A DNA stretch of 17,998 bases from Clostridia bacterium (GTDB lineage Bacteria; Aerophobota; Aerophobia; Aerophobales; AE-B3A): assembly GCA_030610745.1 (NCBI GenBank), contig JAUWRC010000015.1, forward strand, positions 1 to 17,998, written 5' to 3'. The translations under genes were made by a program, and so were the position numbers. Shown one piece after another: positions 7,524 to 13,229 of the stretch. Within the stretch, counting starts at the first letter, position 1; the number at the start of each line of letters is the position of its first letter. The notes under the pieces are model-generated. The model saw nothing but the letters and a program-made list of their open reading frames with translations, was not told where the DNA came from and did no database searches.

Positions 7524-7707
7524 TTCCGATACTACAAGATAAGCCTCGCTACGCTCGGCATATCTCGTACATCGTATTTCGTACATCGTACTTCGTTATT
7601 CAAAAAACATTGAAATTCCGATACTACAAGATAAGCCTCGCTACGCTCGGCATATCTCGTACATCGTACTTCGTTATTCAAAAAACATTAAAATTCCGAT
7701 ACTACAA
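7524..7707. repeat. Tandem duplication containing heptamers and the GC-rich core
   Basis: Unit 1 is 7524-7615 (92 nt), unit 2 is 7616-7693 (78 nt), and a third, broken unit is 7694-7707. Each begins TTCCGATACTACAA. Both full units contain GCCTCGCTACGCTCGGC (7543-7559 and 7635-7651) followed by 7-nt words of type NNNTCGT: five in unit 1 (7562-7596), three in unit 2 (7654-7674). The 14-nt length difference is exactly two heptamers. The array lies in the leader of dapB. Confidence 0.9.
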
Positions 7708-7734
7708 AATATGTTTTTCTTGGGTTTACACAGG

Positions 7735-7763
7735 AGTGTATTTAAACCAGAAGTTAGGTGCAA
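7735..7763 (-). promoter_or_regulatory. Possible promoter for the dapB operon
   Basis: On the minus strand TTGCAC (7758-7763), a 17-nt spacer and TACACT (7735-7740) resemble a sigma70 promoter reading towards dapB. The same bases form part of an interrupted stem (GGTTT...AAACC with inner ACAC/GTGT, 7723-7748). The match is moderate and unsupported by other evidence. Confidence 0.25.
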
Positions 7764-7780
7764 AGCATAAAAAAAGTATC

Positions 7781-8145
7781 TGGTGGAGGCGGAGGGAATC
7801 GAACCCTCGTCCAGAAACCAAAGTGTTAAAACATCTACATATTTAGCCTATATTTTAAATTCATCTTCTTTCCCTCCTATAGACAGGATGAAAAGAAGAC
7901 TAGCAGGTTTTGCTTCACCTTATTTCTTTCCTGCTCAGGAAATAAGGCTAGCTCTACTTTCTTACGCCCTTCCTACTTCATAGAGCAGAAAGTAAGGGAC
8001 GAAGTCCTCTAGCTAAGGCTAGGGACTAATGCCAATGGATTTAAATCGGCGTTTAAACTTAATGCCGGATGGATTTACAAGGTATCCAGCTGTCCTTGAT
8101 ATGCAGTTTTAATCTTTGTATCCCTGTCGAAGCCGTATCGCCCCC
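7781..8145 (-). ncRNA. ssrA: Transfer-messenger RNA (tmRNA)
   Basis: tmRNA rescues stalled ribosomes with SmpB and adds a degradation tag. On the minus strand the 5' end GGGGGCGATACGGCTTCGAC and the 3' end, with the T-arm GAGGGTTCGATTCCCTC and terminal CCA, are diagnostic. The 7-bp acceptor stem GGGGGCG/CGCCTCC pairs fully, with one G-U. The likely resume codon is GCC at 8050-8048 after TTTAAAC. The tag reads ADLNPLALVPSLS and stops at TAG (8011-8009), inside a helix GTCCCTAGC/GCTAG(A)GGAC as expected for H5. CCA is encoded. A run of seven U follows shortly after the 3' end. At 365 nt it is of normal size, with no intron. smpB lies 26 nt upstream on the same strand. Confidence 0.96.
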
Positions 8146-8171
8146 TTCTTCGTTTTTTTCTATCAGGTGTA

Positions 8172-8621
8172 TTAACCAACCGACAATCTTCTCTTCTTTA
8201 GGGTACGTTTAACTTCTTGATCTACTGCTTTTTCTTTAAGTTTACGTCTTTTGTCATAGAGTCGCTTTCCTTTAGCTAACCCTATTTCTATCTTAACCTT
8301 ACCCTTTTTTAAATATATACTTAATGGAATTAATGTCAACCCCTTTTGGGTTAAAGTTCCAATTAATTTTCTTATCTGGGCTTTGTGAAGAAGTAGTTTT
8401 CTTTCTCTTTTAGGGTCGTAGTCACGCTCATGGGCGAAGACATAGGGAGTTATATGTAAATTATAAAGGAAAACTTCTACTCCCTTTACCCGGGCAAAGG
8501 AATCACCGAAGTTTACTTTTCCCTCTCGGATGGATTTCACTTCCGGGCCTGTAAGGACAATCCCTGCTTCCCATTTATCCAGAATCTGATACTGATATCT
8601 TGCTTTCTTGTTAATAATCAC
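8172..8621 (-). CDS. smpB: SsrA-binding protein SmpB
   Basis: SmpB binds the tRNA-like end of tmRNA and carries it into stalled ribosomes. Its 149 residues are standard. NKKARYQYQILDKWEAGIVL, TGPEVKSIREGKVNFGDSFA and the HAHERDYDP-type segment (FAHERDYDPKRERKLLLHK) are family hallmarks. The C-terminus is very basic (DKRRKLKEKAVDQEVKRTL), as needed for the mRNA-channel tail. The start is GTG (8621-8619). No Shine-Dalgarno is visible, because a heptamer repeat runs to 5 nt from the start codon. ssrA follows 26 nt downstream, so the RNA and its partner protein may share a transcript. Confidence 0.97.
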   Translation of the reverse strand: MIINKKARYQYQILDKWEAGIVLTGPEVKSIREGKVNFGDSFARVKGVEVFLYNLHITPYVFAHERDYDPKRERKLLLHKAQIRKLIGTLTQKGLTLIPLSIYLKKGKVKIEIGLAKGKRLYDKRRKLKEKAVDQEVKRTLKKRRLSVG

Positions 8622-8626
8622 TTTAA

Positions 8627-8668
8627 TTCGTTGCTCGTCGCTCGTCGCTCGTCGCTCGTTGCTCGTTT
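8627..8668. repeat. Heptamer tract, six units
   Basis: TTCGTTG CTCGTCG CTCGTCG CTCGTCG CTCGTTG CTCGTTT occupy 8627-8668 with exact 7-nt period. On the minus strand it forms the whole immediate leader of smpB. Similar tracts lie before rnfE (9345-9379) and after tRNA-Ser (17363-17390). Confidence 0.9.
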
Positions 8669-8680
8669 TTCTTGCCTGTC

Positions 8681-8708
8681 ATTGCGAGCCCCGAAGGGGC
8701 GTGGCAAT
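8681..8708. repeat. REP-like hairpin element
   Basis: ATTGC (8681-8685) pairs with GCAAT (8704-8708), and inside them GCCCC (8688-8692) pairs with GGGGC (8696-8700) around GAA. Dispersed hairpins of the ATTGCGAG...GCAATCT kind are frequent in many bacterial genomes, often between genes. A diverged relative with CCCC-ATA-GGGG is at 9380-9390. It lies between rnfE and smpB. Confidence 0.75.
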
Positions 8709-8721
8709 CTCAATTCACGCA

Positions 8722-9342
8722 TCACCCACGACGAGTCACGATTTTGGAATGAGAAAGGACATTTATCAATCCTATTAATATTCCCAGGGTAAGAAAAGCT
8801 CCTGGGGGAAGGATCATTATCACCCAGGGTGTAAAGGAAGAGCCTAAAACTTGATAGCCAAATATAGACCCTGAACCCAACAATTCTCTGATGCTTCCGA
8901 GGATAATCAAAGTGCCTGTGAATCCTAGTCCCATCCCCAGGGCATCAGCTAATGAGGCAAGGGGTGGATTTTTAGAAGTAAAGGCTTCCTGTCTTCCCAG
9001 GATTATGCAATTAACTACAATTAAAGGGACATAAGGACCCAGGGCCTTACTGATGGCGGGGAAATTTGCCTTCATAATGTAGTCGATTACGGTAACGAAG
9101 CTGGCGATAATTATGGTAAAAGTAGCGATCCTTACCTCCCGAGGAATCAGTTTTCTAAATGAAGAGATAACTATTCCTGAACATACTAAGACAAAGGTAA
9201 CAGCCATGCCCATAGAGAATCCATTTATGGCAGAATTGGTTATAGCTAAAGTTGGACACATTCCCAAAAGTTGAACAAGAACAGGATTCTGCTTCCATAA
9301 ACCTTTGATAAATTCAGCATAAATTCGATAGGATCTCATCAT
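8722..9342 (-). CDS. rnfE: Electron transport complex subunit RnfE (NqrD homologue)
   Basis: A membrane subunit of the Rnf complex, which couples ferredoxin:NAD+ electron transfer to ion pumping. At 206 residues with about six hydrophobic segments it is full length. FIKGLWKQNPVLVQLLGMCP (11-30), VPLIVVNCIILGRQEAFTSK and ALGMGLGFTGTLIILGSIRE are diagnostic. C29 and C112 match the cysteines that hold the intramembrane iron-sulfur site in the NqrD/RnfE family. No other rnf gene (C, D, G, A, B) is in the window, which is unusual because rnfE normally sits inside rnfCDGEAB. Both ends abut repeats: a heptamer tract begins 2 nt upstream, and the last residues (IVTRRG) are encoded in GTG-type heptamers. 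No ribosome binding site is visible before the tandem ATGs. Confidence 0.92.
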   Translation of the reverse strand: MMRSYRIYAEFIKGLWKQNPVLVQLLGMCPTLAITNSAINGFSMGMAVTFVLVCSGIVISSFRKLIPREVRIATFTIIIASFVTVIDYIMKANFPAISKALGPYVPLIVVNCIILGRQEAFTSKNPPLASLADALGMGLGFTGTLIILGSIRELLGSGSIFGYQVLGSSFTPWVIMILPPGAFLTLGILIGLINVLSHSKIVTRRG

Positions 9343-9344
9343 AA

Positions 9345-9379
9345 TTCGTTGCTCGTCGCTCGTATCTCGTTGCTCGCAT
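9345..9379. repeat. Heptamer tract, five units
   Basis: TTCGTTG CTCGTCG CTCGTAT CTCGTTG CTCGCAT run without a break, ending at the CCCC-ATA-GGGG hairpin (9380-9390). On the minus strand it is the leader of rnfE, in the same orientation and with the same start-proximal end (ACGAATT) as the tract before smpB. Confidence 0.88.
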
Positions 9380-9458
9380 CCCCATAGGGGAGATGGCGAT
9401 TACTCCCGCTCACAAAATACCAGATAAACTGAAAATGTCAAACGTTTTATTTTCTTGT

Positions 9459-9487
9459 TTGTTTTTTTGGTGAGCTTTTGGTATAAT
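9459..9487 (+). promoter_or_regulatory. Sigma70-type promoter with extended -10
   Basis: TTGTTT (9459-9464), a 17-nt spacer and a perfect TATAAT (9482-9487), preceded by TG at 9479-9480 (TGGTATAAT), make a strong extended -10 promoter. It would start transcription about 85 nt before the oxidoreductase gene at 9578. Confidence 0.7.
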
Positions 9488-9577
9488 GGAACTTCCTGGG
9501 CAGGTTGTATCTTTCTTAAAGTAGTTCTTAAACCATAAATTTTCTGGTATAGAAAAATTCAAAACAAGGAGCAAAAT

Positions 9578-10867
9578 ATGCTTAATTTACCTGAGAAATT
9601 AGCTGAATTAGAAGAAAAAGGTGATATTATCAAGATAGGTATTGTTGGTGTGGGTCAGATGGGAGCAGGTGTAGCAACCGTTATTAATCAGATGAAAGGT
9701 ATGGAGGTTTTAGCTATTGCTGATATTCACAGGGAAAGAGCACTAATGATTTTTGAAGAAATTGGTGTTTCCCGGAAAAACGTCTTTTTCTCAGATGAAC
9801 CAGATGCCTGCACAAAAGCATTGGAGAAGGGAATGCGTGTGGTGACCGATAAGGCTAAACTTATTCCTTATATCCAGGATCTTGATGTCGTTGTTGAGGC
9901 TACAGGAATTCCTCAGGTGGGAGCAGAAGTTGCTTTTACCTCTATTATGCAGCAAAAACATATTGTTATGATGAACGTGGAAACTGATGTCACCATTGGT
10001 CATATTCTCACTCGATTTGCCCATAACGCTGGTGTTGTCTACACCGTAGGCGCGGGAGATGAACCAGGAGCTATCAAAGAACTGTACGATTTTGCCAGGT
10101 CTGTTGGGTTCACTGTAGTTGCCGCAGGTAAAGGTAAAAACAATCCTCTTGACACAAAAGCAACTCCAGATACTTTACGTGAAACTGCCCTTAAAAAAGG
10201 GATGAATCCCAGGTTGCTCTGTGAATTTGTGGATGGCAGCAAAACTATGATTGAAATGTGCGCAGTTGCCAATGCCACCGGTCTTGTTCCTGATGTGCGG
10301 GGAATGCATGGCCCTAAATGTGAATTAAGTGATCTTTCATCTGTATTTGCAGTTAAAGAAAAAGGTGGAATACTCACTCAGGAAGGGGTAGTTGATTATG
10401 CATTGGGTAGGATTGCCCCAGGTGTTTTTGTGGTGGTAACCACAAAAAACAAACGGTTGATTCAGGATCTTGAATATATGTCTATGGGAAAAGGTCCAAA
10501 TTATCTACTCTATCGTCCCTATCATCTTACCAGTATTGAGATTCCACTCTCTATAGCTCGTGCTATTTTTTACCAGGAACCAACAATTGTCCCTTCAGGA
10601 ACCCCTGTAGCAGAAGTAATCACGGTAGCCAAGCAAAAACTCCCAGCAGGACATCAAATCGATGGCATTGGAGGATTTGATATTTATGGCTCTATTGAAC
10701 GAGCGTCTGTTGCAAGTAAGGAAAATCTTTTACCACTGGGTCTTGCTGAAGCAGCGGTGCTTAAAACTAATGTACAAAGAGATAACTATATCACTCTGGA
10801 ACAGGTGGAACTTAGAGAAAGTATTTTAGTAAACTTGAGAAAATTGCAGAATGAGCACTTTTCTTAA
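9578..10867 (+). CDS. Homoserine-dehydrogenase-like NAD(P)-dependent oxidoreductase with SAF domain
   Basis: The 429-residue protein starts at an ATG after AAGGAG (9568-9573 region). Residues 21-32 (GIVGVGQMGAGV) are a Rossmann nucleotide-binding loop, and VVVEATG (about 108-114) is the usual second edge. The middle (VYTVGAGDEPGAIKEL, GKGKNNPLDTKATPDTLRE) and the C-terminal SAF-like part (PLSIARAIF...VITVAKQKLPAGHQIDGIGG) fit the COG4091 predicted homoserine dehydrogenase family. These act on sugar-acid-like substrates where known, and true homoserine dehydrogenase activity is not implied. It is alone between a strong promoter and a likely terminator, so context does not name its substrate. 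Confidence 0.82.
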   Translation: MLNLPEKLAELEEKGDIIKIGIVGVGQMGAGVATVINQMKGMEVLAIADIHRERALMIFEEIGVSRKNVFFSDEPDACTKALEKGMRVVTDKAKLIPYIQDLDVVVEATGIPQVGAEVAFTSIMQQKHIVMMNVETDVTIGHILTRFAHNAGVVYTVGAGDEPGAIKELYDFARSVGFTVVAAGKGKNNPLDTKATPDTLRETALKKGMNPRLLCEFVDGSKTMIEMCAVANATGLVPDVRGMHGPKCELSDLSSVFAVKEKGGILTQEGVVDYALGRIAPGVFVVVTTKNKRLIQDLEYMSMGKGPNYLLYRPYHLTSIEIPLSIARAIFYQEPTIVPSGTPVAEVITVAKQKLPAGHQIDGIGGFDIYGSIERASVASKENLLPLGLAEAAVLKTNVQRDNYITLEQVELRESILVNLRKLQNEHFS

Positions 10868-10869
10868 TT

Positions 10870-10892
10870 AGAGACCTCTAAAATCTCTTTTT
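10870..10892 (+). terminator. Weak rho-independent terminator
   Basis: AGAGA (10870-10874) can pair with TCTCT (10884-10888) over a 9-nt loop, followed directly by a run of T (10888-10892). It lies 3 nt after the oxidoreductase stop codon. The stem is short, so termination may be partial. Confidence 0.5.
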
Positions 10893-10912
10893 GTCAACGT
10901 AAAAAATCACAG

Positions 10913-10941
10913 TTGACATATTATTTTTTTTAAGATATAAT
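10913..10941 (+). promoter_or_regulatory. Consensus sigma70 promoter for the MerR-type gene
   Basis: TTGACA (10913-10918) and TATAAT (10936-10941) are both exact consensus and separated by exactly 17 nt. The start site would be near 10948, giving a leader of about 60 nt before the ATG at 11011. Confidence 0.85.
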
Positions 10942-11010
10942 ATAGAAAAATAAATCTATATTTATATATTCCGTAAAGATTCTTATCTTATATATCTATG
11001 GGCAGTAAAG

Positions 11011-11271
11011 ATGCAAACCTCAGATGTTTTGAAGAAATTAGACATTCCAAGACATAAACTATATTACCTGGAGCAAAAGGGCTATATCCACCCCAAAAGG
11101 GTTCCAAGAGGTGATATAGAGGCCAGGGAATTTACAGAGGAGGATTTTAAAAAGGTTCAGGCAATATGGAAATATCTAAAGCGGGGATTTAAGCATAAAA
11201 TTGCCTATCAAAAAGCCATGGAGGAGCTTAACAACCCCCAGTTAGAGTTTAGTCTACAATCTAAAAAGTAG
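11011..11271 (+). CDS. Small MerR-family DNA-binding protein
   Basis: The 86-residue protein begins with a MerR-type winged helix-turn-helix: TSDVLKKLDIPRHKLYYLEQ (about 3-22), then KGYIHPKRVPRGDIEAREFTEEDFKKVQAIWKYLKRG. The YYLEQKGYIHPKR segment is the recognition helix and first wing. The long dimerisation helix and effector domain of full MerR proteins are missing, and there are no metal-binding cysteines. It probably binds DNA directly as a repressor or accessory factor; its targets are unknown. Only a weak GGCAG precedes the ATG, although its promoter is consensus. It is monocistronic, followed by repeats. Confidence 0.85.
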   Translation: MQTSDVLKKLDIPRHKLYYLEQKGYIHPKRVPRGDIEAREFTEEDFKKVQAIWKYLKRGFKHKIAYQKAMEELNNPQLEFSLQSKK

Positions 11272-11405
11272 TTAATTGAGTTGATTAGTGAATTGAGAGA
11301 TTAGAAGAGAAGAAAAAAATTAACTAATTTAACTAATTTCTAATTAACTGAATTAAACTAATTAACTAAGCCACGAGATACTAGCAACGAGCAACTAACA
11401 ACGAA
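11271..11405. repeat. Three adjoining heptamer tracts between merR-like gene and murB
   Basis: 11271-11305 reads GTTAATT GAGTTGA TTAGTGA ATTGAGA GATTAGA. About 11319-11370 is an AT-rich tract of TTAACTA-type words. 11371-11405 reads CCACGAG ATACTAG CAACGAG CAACTAA CAACGAA. The word changes but the 7-nt period holds within each tract. Confidence 0.65.
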
Positions 11406-11442
11406 ATTACAGCGACAGAAGAAAATTGTCCTTCGGCACTTC

Positions 11443-11471
11443 TTGACTTGTTATAGGAGTTAAAATAGAAT
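11443..11471 (+). promoter_or_regulatory. Sigma70-type promoter for the murB-rplU cluster
   Basis: TTGACT (11443-11448), 17-nt spacer, TAGAAT (11466-11471). It lies about 35 nt before murB, whose ribosome binding site AAAGGAG is at 11491-11497. It is the only good promoter seen upstream of the plus-strand cluster. Confidence 0.65.
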
Positions 11472-11504
11472 AGAAGAACTTTAAACTAGCAAAGGAGAAA
11501 GGAA

Positions 11505-12404
11505 ATGATGCAGATTAAGGAAAATCAGCAGCTGAAAATTAAAGGCAGGGTTGTTATTGGCCAGTCTATGAAGGAACTAACTTCTATAAAGATAGGGGGG
11601 GAAGCTGATTACTTTGCAGTTCCACAGGACTTAGATGACCTCAAGCTAGTTTTATCCTTTTGCAAGGAAAAAGATATTCCCTTCTTTGTTATCGGCAATG
11701 GGACTAAATTATTAATGCGAGACGAGGGTTTCAAGGGAGTAATAGTGAAATTGGGTGAGCACTTTAAGTCAATAAAAAACAATGGAAGGCAGACAAGGGT
11801 AGGGGCAGGAGTAGATTTATCTACTTTGATAGATTTTACGACCGAGAGAGGTTTTTCAGGCCTAGAATCTTTGTCTGGAGTTCCTGGTACCATAGGAGGA
11901 GCAATAGCGAGAAATGCCAGTGCTTTTGGAGAGGATATATCTCAAAGAGTCTTATCGGTAAAAGCACTGGATAAAGATAATAATTATTTGACTCTCTCCA
12001 GGGAAGCTCTCGGCTTTGGCTACCGCACCAGCATCTTTCTAAACAATAGAGACTGGATTATAATTGAGGCTGAATTAGAGCTATGGCCGAGGGAAAAAGA
12101 GGAGATAGTTTCACGTTTAGAAGAGATAAGAAAAAAGAAGGTACTCAGTCAACCTATTTCCTTTGCTTCCGCCGGATGCATATTCAAAAATCCTTCCTCT
12201 TATTCCGCCGGCTTTCTCATCCAAGAAGCAGGTTGCCTTGGAATGAAGGTCGGGGGTGCTCAAGTTTCTCTCCAACACGCTAATTTTATAATCAATAAGG
12301 GAAATGCCACTGCTCGAGATGTACTCAGGTTAATACAGGAGATTAAAGGAAAGGTCAAGGATAAGTTTAATATTTCACTGGAGCCAGAGTTAGAGATAAT
12401 CTAA
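11505..12404 (+). CDS. murB: UDP-N-acetylenolpyruvoylglucosamine reductase
   Basis: MurB uses FAD and NADPH to reduce UDP-GlcNAc-enolpyruvate to UDP-MurNAc, an early cytosolic step of peptidoglycan synthesis. At 299 residues it is full length. The FAD domain shows FVIGNGTKLL (61-70) and GLESLSGVPGTIGGA (119-133). GYRTSIF (172-178) holds the catalytic Arg, SAGCIFKNP (222-230) holds the proton donor position, here Cys225 where E. coli has Ser, and LEPE (292-295) the catalytic Glu. Cys at this position also occurs in other MurB proteins. AAAGGAG sits 7 nt before the ATG; a second ATG follows at once. It begins a wall/division cluster with ftsQ and ftsA. Confidence 0.97.
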   Translation: MMQIKENQQLKIKGRVVIGQSMKELTSIKIGGEADYFAVPQDLDDLKLVLSFCKEKDIPFFVIGNGTKLLMRDEGFKGVIVKLGEHFKSIKNNGRQTRVGAGVDLSTLIDFTTERGFSGLESLSGVPGTIGGAIARNASAFGEDISQRVLSVKALDKDNNYLTLSREALGFGYRTSIFLNNRDWIIIEAELELWPREKEEIVSRLEEIRKKKVLSQPISFASAGCIFKNPSSYSAGFLIQEAGCLGMKVGGAQVSLQHANFIINKGNATARDVLRLIQEIKGKVKDKFNISLEPELEII

Positions 12405-12417
12405 TCTAGATAAAAAA

Positions 12418-13146
12418 TTGAGAGCAGCAAAAAGGGCAAGTTTAGGCAGGTCTCAGGAAAAGAGTAGAAGAACAAAAGCTTTTATATTTTTGATTATCTT
12501 AATTATATTAGGGGGAATAGTAATAAGGTTTGCTTTGACTATTCCCTATTTTAGGCTCAAGGAAATTCAGGTTCGAGGAACCAGTAGATTATCCGAAGAC
12601 CAGATTCTAGAATGGGCAAACATTCCTCTTCAACGATGTATTTTCCAAATAAACTTAAAGAGAATAGCTCAAAAGGTAGCCTCGAAGTCACCCATTAAAA
12701 CCGCAGAAATTAGAAGATTCCTTCCTTCAACAGTTCTTATCCTGGTAGAGGAAAGAGTGCCTTTCGCTTATTTATTGAAGGAGAACGACCTTTTTGAGGT
12801 TGATAAGGAGGGGATAATAATAGGGGAAGCAAGGGACTTGCTAGAATTACCTTTAATTAGAGCAGCTGATTCCTCTTCGCTTGAGAAGGAGATAAAGCTC
12901 GGGGTAAAAATTTTGTGGGCTGCCAAAAAATTAGGATTATCTTTCCTTGAAATAAACATAGAGGATAAAGATGCTATATTAGGATTTCTGGAGACAGGAG
13001 TCAAGGTTTATTTAGGGGAAGGAGCACACGCGGATTATCTTTCTTATCTCCCTTCTGTTTTGAAGGCTTCAAAGAGAGAAGGAGAGGATGTTAATTACAT
13101 AGATCTTCGCTTTAATGAGCAGGTTATCGTGGGAGTAAAAAACTAG
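12418..13146 (+). CDS. ftsQ: Cell division protein FtsQ / DivIB
   Basis: A bitopic membrane protein of the divisome that links FtsB/FtsL to the late division enzymes. The 242 residues comprise a short basic cytoplasmic tail (1-22), one membrane segment (about 24-42, FIFLIILIILGGIVIRFAL), a POTRA domain (from FRLKEIQVRGTSRLSEDQI, about 47-115) and the beta domain with VLILVEERVPFAYLL. No ATG or GTG lies in frame near the start. TTG at 12418 is the best candidate: the upstream frame closes within 7 codons and no good ribosome binding site is seen. It follows murB after 13 nt. The stop codon overlaps a heptamer tract. Confidence 0.88.
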   Translation: MRAAKRASLGRSQEKSRRTKAFIFLIILIILGGIVIRFALTIPYFRLKEIQVRGTSRLSEDQILEWANIPLQRCIFQINLKRIAQKVASKSPIKTAEIRRFLPSTVLILVEERVPFAYLLKENDLFEVDKEGIIIGEARDLLELPLIRAADSSSLEKEIKLGVKILWAAKKLGLSFLEINIEDKDAILGFLETGVKVYLGEGAHADYLSYLPSVLKASKREGEDVNYIDLRFNEQVIVGVKN

Positions 13147-13179
13147 CGTATAGCGTCTAGCGGGTAGCGGATAGTGAGG
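13145..13179. repeat. Heptamer tract, five units, inside the division operon
   Basis: AGCGTAT AGCGTCT AGCGGGT AGCGGAT AGTGAGG form a clean 7-nt repeat that overlaps the ftsQ stop codon (13144-13146) and fills half of the ftsQ-ftsA gap. The word (AGCGNNT) differs from the CTCGTNN tracts elsewhere. Confidence 0.85.
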
Positions 13180-13229
13180 GACACGAGATACTGGTATGCT
13201 ATATACGAATTTAAGAAGTGGGGACTAGA

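Noticed and set aside
7524..7693. Possible CRISPR array (two similar units plus a partial one)
   Set aside because: Units are 92 and 78 nt and directly adjacent, without distinct spacers, and contain internal heptamers; no cas gene is present.
7723..7748. Interrupted stem GGTTT/AAACC as an ssrA terminator or dapB riboswitch
   Set aside because: No U run follows and the stem has a 4-nt bulge; 267 nt of mostly repeats shows no recognisable riboswitch core.
7610..7983. Open frames on the plus strand across 7610-7846 and 7783-7983 (for example starting MEAEGIEPSSRNQ)
   Set aside because: They are the antisense of tmRNA; peptides of this RRRESNPRP type are known false genes over tmRNA and tRNA 3' ends.
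10039..10377. 112-aa minus-strand frame inside the oxidoreductase gene
   Set aside because: Antisense shadow; the plus-strand gene has clear Rossmann and SAF-type features.
13218..13229. GTG at 13218 as the ftsA start
   Set aside because: Possible, but GGGGA is correctly spaced for GTG 13230, and the shorter protein matches the usual FtsA N-terminus.
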